DNA of 64,000 bases from Flavobacterium flevense (GTDB lineage: Bacteria; Bacteroidota; Bacteroidia; Flavobacteriales; Flavobacteriaceae). Made by a program: the position numbers and the translations under genes. The stretch spans positions 62,001 to 126,000 of the forward strand of contig NZ_FRCC01000007.1 in NCBI RefSeq assembly GCF_900142775.1, in the 5' to 3' direction. Below the pieces are notes generated by a model, which saw only the letters and a program-made list of their open reading frames with translations, did not search any database and was not told where the DNA came from. Below are positions 61,794 to 64,000 of the stretch, piece after piece. Positions within the stretch are counted from its first letter, which is position 1. Every line of letters starts with the position of its first letter.

Positions 61794-64000
61794 TTACGAT
61801 TCTTCTTTTGCATCATCTATCTTGTCTAAATATTCGCTTGGCATACAGCCATAGTGTTGTTTGAATGCTGTCGAAAAATAAGAAGGCGAGTTAAAACCAC
61901 ACATATACGTAATTTGTGCAATGGTGTAACGCTTACTTTGCATCAGTTCAACCGCTTTTTTAAAGCGTATTCTCTTTATAAAATCCATTGCTGATTCACC
62001 TGTGATGGCTTTCAATTTTAGATAAAGATTAGATCTGCTCATTCCTATTTGTTTGCTAAAAACATCTACAGAAAATTCAGAATCGGCTAAATGTTCTTCG
62101 ACAATACTAATGGCTTGTTTTAGAAATTCTTCATCCAAAACATTAAAAGCAATATTTTCGGGAACCATTTCCTTTGCTGCCGAATAATATTCTTTCAAAC
62201 GTTTACGGGAACGTAAGAGATTTGAAATTTTTACTGCTAACAATTGCGTTGAAAAAGGTTTGGTGATATAATCGTCAGCACCCATTTCCAATCCTTTTAT
62301 TTGCTGACTCGTTTCCGTTTTGGCAGTTAAAAGCATAAAGGGAATATGGGAAGTATTGATATTTTGTTTTACTCGTTTGCAAAAATGCAATCCGTCCAGT
62401 TCCGGCATCATGACATCGCTAATGATAATATCAAAAGGTTGTACTTCCAATAAATCTAATGCCATCTGACCATCATAAGCAACAGTTACTTCATACATTT
62501 TAGAGAAATAATCCTGTAAATAGGCTAGAATTTCTTTGTTATCATCCACAATGAGCAGTTTGATAGCTTGGACTCCTTCGGTAATTTCATTGATTATTTC
62601 TTCATTTTCCTCTAATTCCAAATAATTTTCTTTTTCAGTTTCTTTATCAGTTACAACAGCTACTTCCTGCTTAGGATGTTCCTGATGGAAGTCATTTTTA
62701 TAAACTTCATCAGAAATAGGAAGAATTACCGTAAAAATACTTCCTTCTTCTTTGGTGCTTTCGGCAGTAATTGTACCATGATGTAATTCGACTAAACGTT
62801 TTGTAAATGCCAAACCAACGCCAGAACCCAAATTCATTTCTTTACTATTTACCTGGTAAAAACGATCAAAAACTTTTGCTAAATCCTCTTCGCTGATTCC
62901 CACACCGGTATCAGCAACTTTTATTACTATTTCATCTTCTTTTTTCAGTAATTCTATGCTTATATTATGTCCTGCTTCGGTGTATTTAAAAGCATTCGAT
63001 AAAAGATTAAATAGAATTTTTTCCATGGCATCTTTATCGAAATAAAATGAAAGTGCCGTTTCCGAAGAATGGTTTGTAAAATGAATTTGTTTCTTTTCAG
63101 AAAGCGGCTTGAAAGATTCGTAAACATCATGTACAAAACGTACAATATCATTTTTATCTACTTTGAGTTGTTGCGTTCCCATTTCGGTTTTTCTAAACTC
63201 AAATAACTGGTCAACCAGATTGTACAGTCTTTTAGCATTTAGAAACATCAGTTCGTGTTTCTTCTTGGTTGCTTTATCTGGAAATGGCAGTTTCAATAAT
63301 TCTTCTAAAGGCGCTAAGATTAATGTTAACGGAGTTCGAAGTTCATGGGATACATTGGTAAAAAAATCCATTTTTACCTGATTGATATCGCGTACTCTTT
63401 CCTTGTCGATTCGTTCCTGTTTTAATTGTTGTAAGGCTTTAATTCGTTCTGTAATCATTCGGAAACCAATATAAGTTGCGGTACCAATTACAATTAATAG
63501 TAATAAAATAAACCATGTGGTTTTATACCAGGGTGGCAGGATTTTAATTTCTAAGGTTCTAATAGGACTCATTTCTCCATTAGGTCCCATTGCTTTTATT
63601 TGCAAATTGTAGTTCCCAATAGGCAAATTGCTATAACTAATTTTTAACTCGTCAGTACGTTGCCAATCTTTGTCAATTCCGTCGAGTTTGTAATAATAAT
63701 GGGTGCGGTTTGACGAAATATAATTGAACGTATTAAAAAAGATGCTGAATTGTTTGTATTCAGGACCAATTTCAATGGATTCTGCCTGATCAATATGCTC
63801 TTCCAGAATGTCAGTTTCATCACCTACAGCAACGGTTTTGTTTAACGCTTCGAGTGCTGTAAAATTAAGTTTTAAAGGGAGTGCCCGTTGTTTTACCATT
63901 GATGGATAGAAGTAGGAGAGTCCTTTGATTCCGCCAAAAAGCAGCATACCATCTTTAGCCTTATAAAAAGAATATTCGTTAAACTGTTTGTTTTGCAGTC
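61794..64000 (-). CDS. Hybrid two-component system regulator (partial)
   Basis: The gene runs off the right edge, so the periplasmic beta-propeller of typical HTCS proteins is missing; the frame is open to base 64000. Numbering from Met at 63947, the Y_Y_Y domain is at about 60-140, and one membrane helix at about 144-166 (TTWFILLLLIVIGTATYIGF). The histidine kinase dimerisation helix has phosphoacceptor His201 (FFTNVSHELRTPLTLI), and the HATPase region includes NLLSNAFKYT and ADTGVGIS. The receiver domain contains LLIVDDNKE and SDVMMPELDG, and AraC-type HTH motifs follow at the C-terminus (FKKAVELMQSKRYTIAQITY, then CGFNSPSYFSTAFKQHYG). It senses an oligosaccharide in the periplasm and controls the adjacent sugar locus. 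Confidence 0.95.
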   Translation of the reverse strand, partial: LQNKQFNEYSFYKAKDGMLLFGGIKGLSYFYPSMVKQRALPLKLNFTALEALNKTVAVGDETDILEEHIDQAESIEIGPEYKQFSIFFNTFNYISSNRTHYYYKLDGIDKDWQRTDELKISYSNLPIGNYNLQIKAMGPNGEMSPIRTLEIKILPPWYKTTWFILLLLIVIGTATYIGFRMITERIKALQQLKQERIDKERVRDINQVKMDFFTNVSHELRTPLTLILAPLEELLKLPFPDKATKKKHELMFLNAKRLYNLVDQLFEFRKTEMGTQQLKVDKNDIVRFVHDVYESFKPLSEKKQIHFTNHSSETALSFYFDKDAMEKILFNLLSNAFKYTEAGHNISIELLKKEDEIVIKVADTGVGISEEDLAKVFDRFYQVNSKEMNLGSGVGLAFTKRLVELHHGTITAESTKEEGSIFTVILPISDEVYKNDFHQEHPKQEVAVVTDKETEKENYLELEENEEIINEITEGVQAIKLLIVDDNKEILAYLQDYFSKMYEVTVAYDGQMALDLLEVQPFDIIISDVMMPELDGLHFCKRVKQNINTSHIPFMLLTAKTETSQQIKGLEMGADDYITKPFSTQLLAVKISNLLRSRKRLKEYYSAAKEMVPENIAFNVLDEEFLKQAISIVEEHLADSEFSVDVFSKQIGMSRSNLYLKLKAITGESAMDFIKRIRFKKAVELMQSKRYTIAQITYMCGFNSPSYFSTAFKQHYGCMPSEYLDKIDDAKEES

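Overview
The window looks like a chromosomal segment from a low-GC member of the Bacteroidota, most likely a Flavobacteriaceae/Flavobacterium-type organism. The support is a FecI/FecR/SusC/SusD locus, a hybrid two-component system, a GlcN6P deaminase fused to a PIG-L domain, bacillithiol genes, LptD/TamB/LpxD envelope genes, and TAnnTTTG-type promoters ahead of the tRNA and gapA. No phage, plasmid or insertion-sequence gene was found. Species assignment is inference only.

Layout. 1-5300: a GNAT acetyltransferase, then a very large TIR-like/STAND NTPase protein (candidate defence gene) framed by inverted cassette-like ends. 5300-10700: acyl-CoA carboxylase beta subunit, a 0.7-kb repeat-rich gap, lpxD, a YhcH-family protein and a secreted PI-PLC-like phosphodiesterase. 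11000-19300: an ECF sigma factor, its FecR anti-sigma factor, a SusC/SusD outer-membrane uptake pair and a beta-helix lipoprotein. 19400-22150: menaquinone-type thioesterase and isochorismate synthase, a repeat cluster, bshB1 and tRNA-His. 22280-28190: a minus-strand run of RNA/DNA-modification and housekeeping genes (THUMP-like methyltransferase, AI-2E transporter, TrmH family, DUF4159, rsmE, tsaD). 28300-36900: tamB, pfkA, gapA, a GlcNAc-kinase-like ATPase, mgsA and ridA. 36900-45700: lptD, two tandem amidases, an MCE/MlaD protein and an HdrC/HdrB-like iron-sulfur pair. 46000-51350: bshA, a PrcB-like lipoprotein, an alpha/beta hydrolase, an acetyltransferase, an AraC regulator and a concanavalin-like secreted protein lying between two decayed gene ends. 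51500-54800: a very AT-rich AAA ATPase plus HNH nuclease pair resembling Septu. 55050-64000: DUF2461, then a minus-strand sugar catabolic locus (NagB-PIG-L fusion, sugar MFS transporter, KduD-like SDR, DUF4861) with a hybrid two-component regulator cut by the window edge.

How the parts fit. Envelope biogenesis (lpxD, lptD, tamB, mlaD-like, amidases) and central carbon metabolism form the conserved backbone. The accessory content is two compact, AT-rich candidate anti-phage modules inserted between housekeeping genes, two polysaccharide- or nutrient-uptake style loci with their own regulators, and many dispersed palindromes and tandem repeats in the gaps. The best candidates for something undescribed are the TIR-like/STAND protein and the AAA-HNH operon. 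Next come two C-terminal gene remnants either side of the 50.6-51.25 kb gene, and an apparently frameshifted start of tamB.
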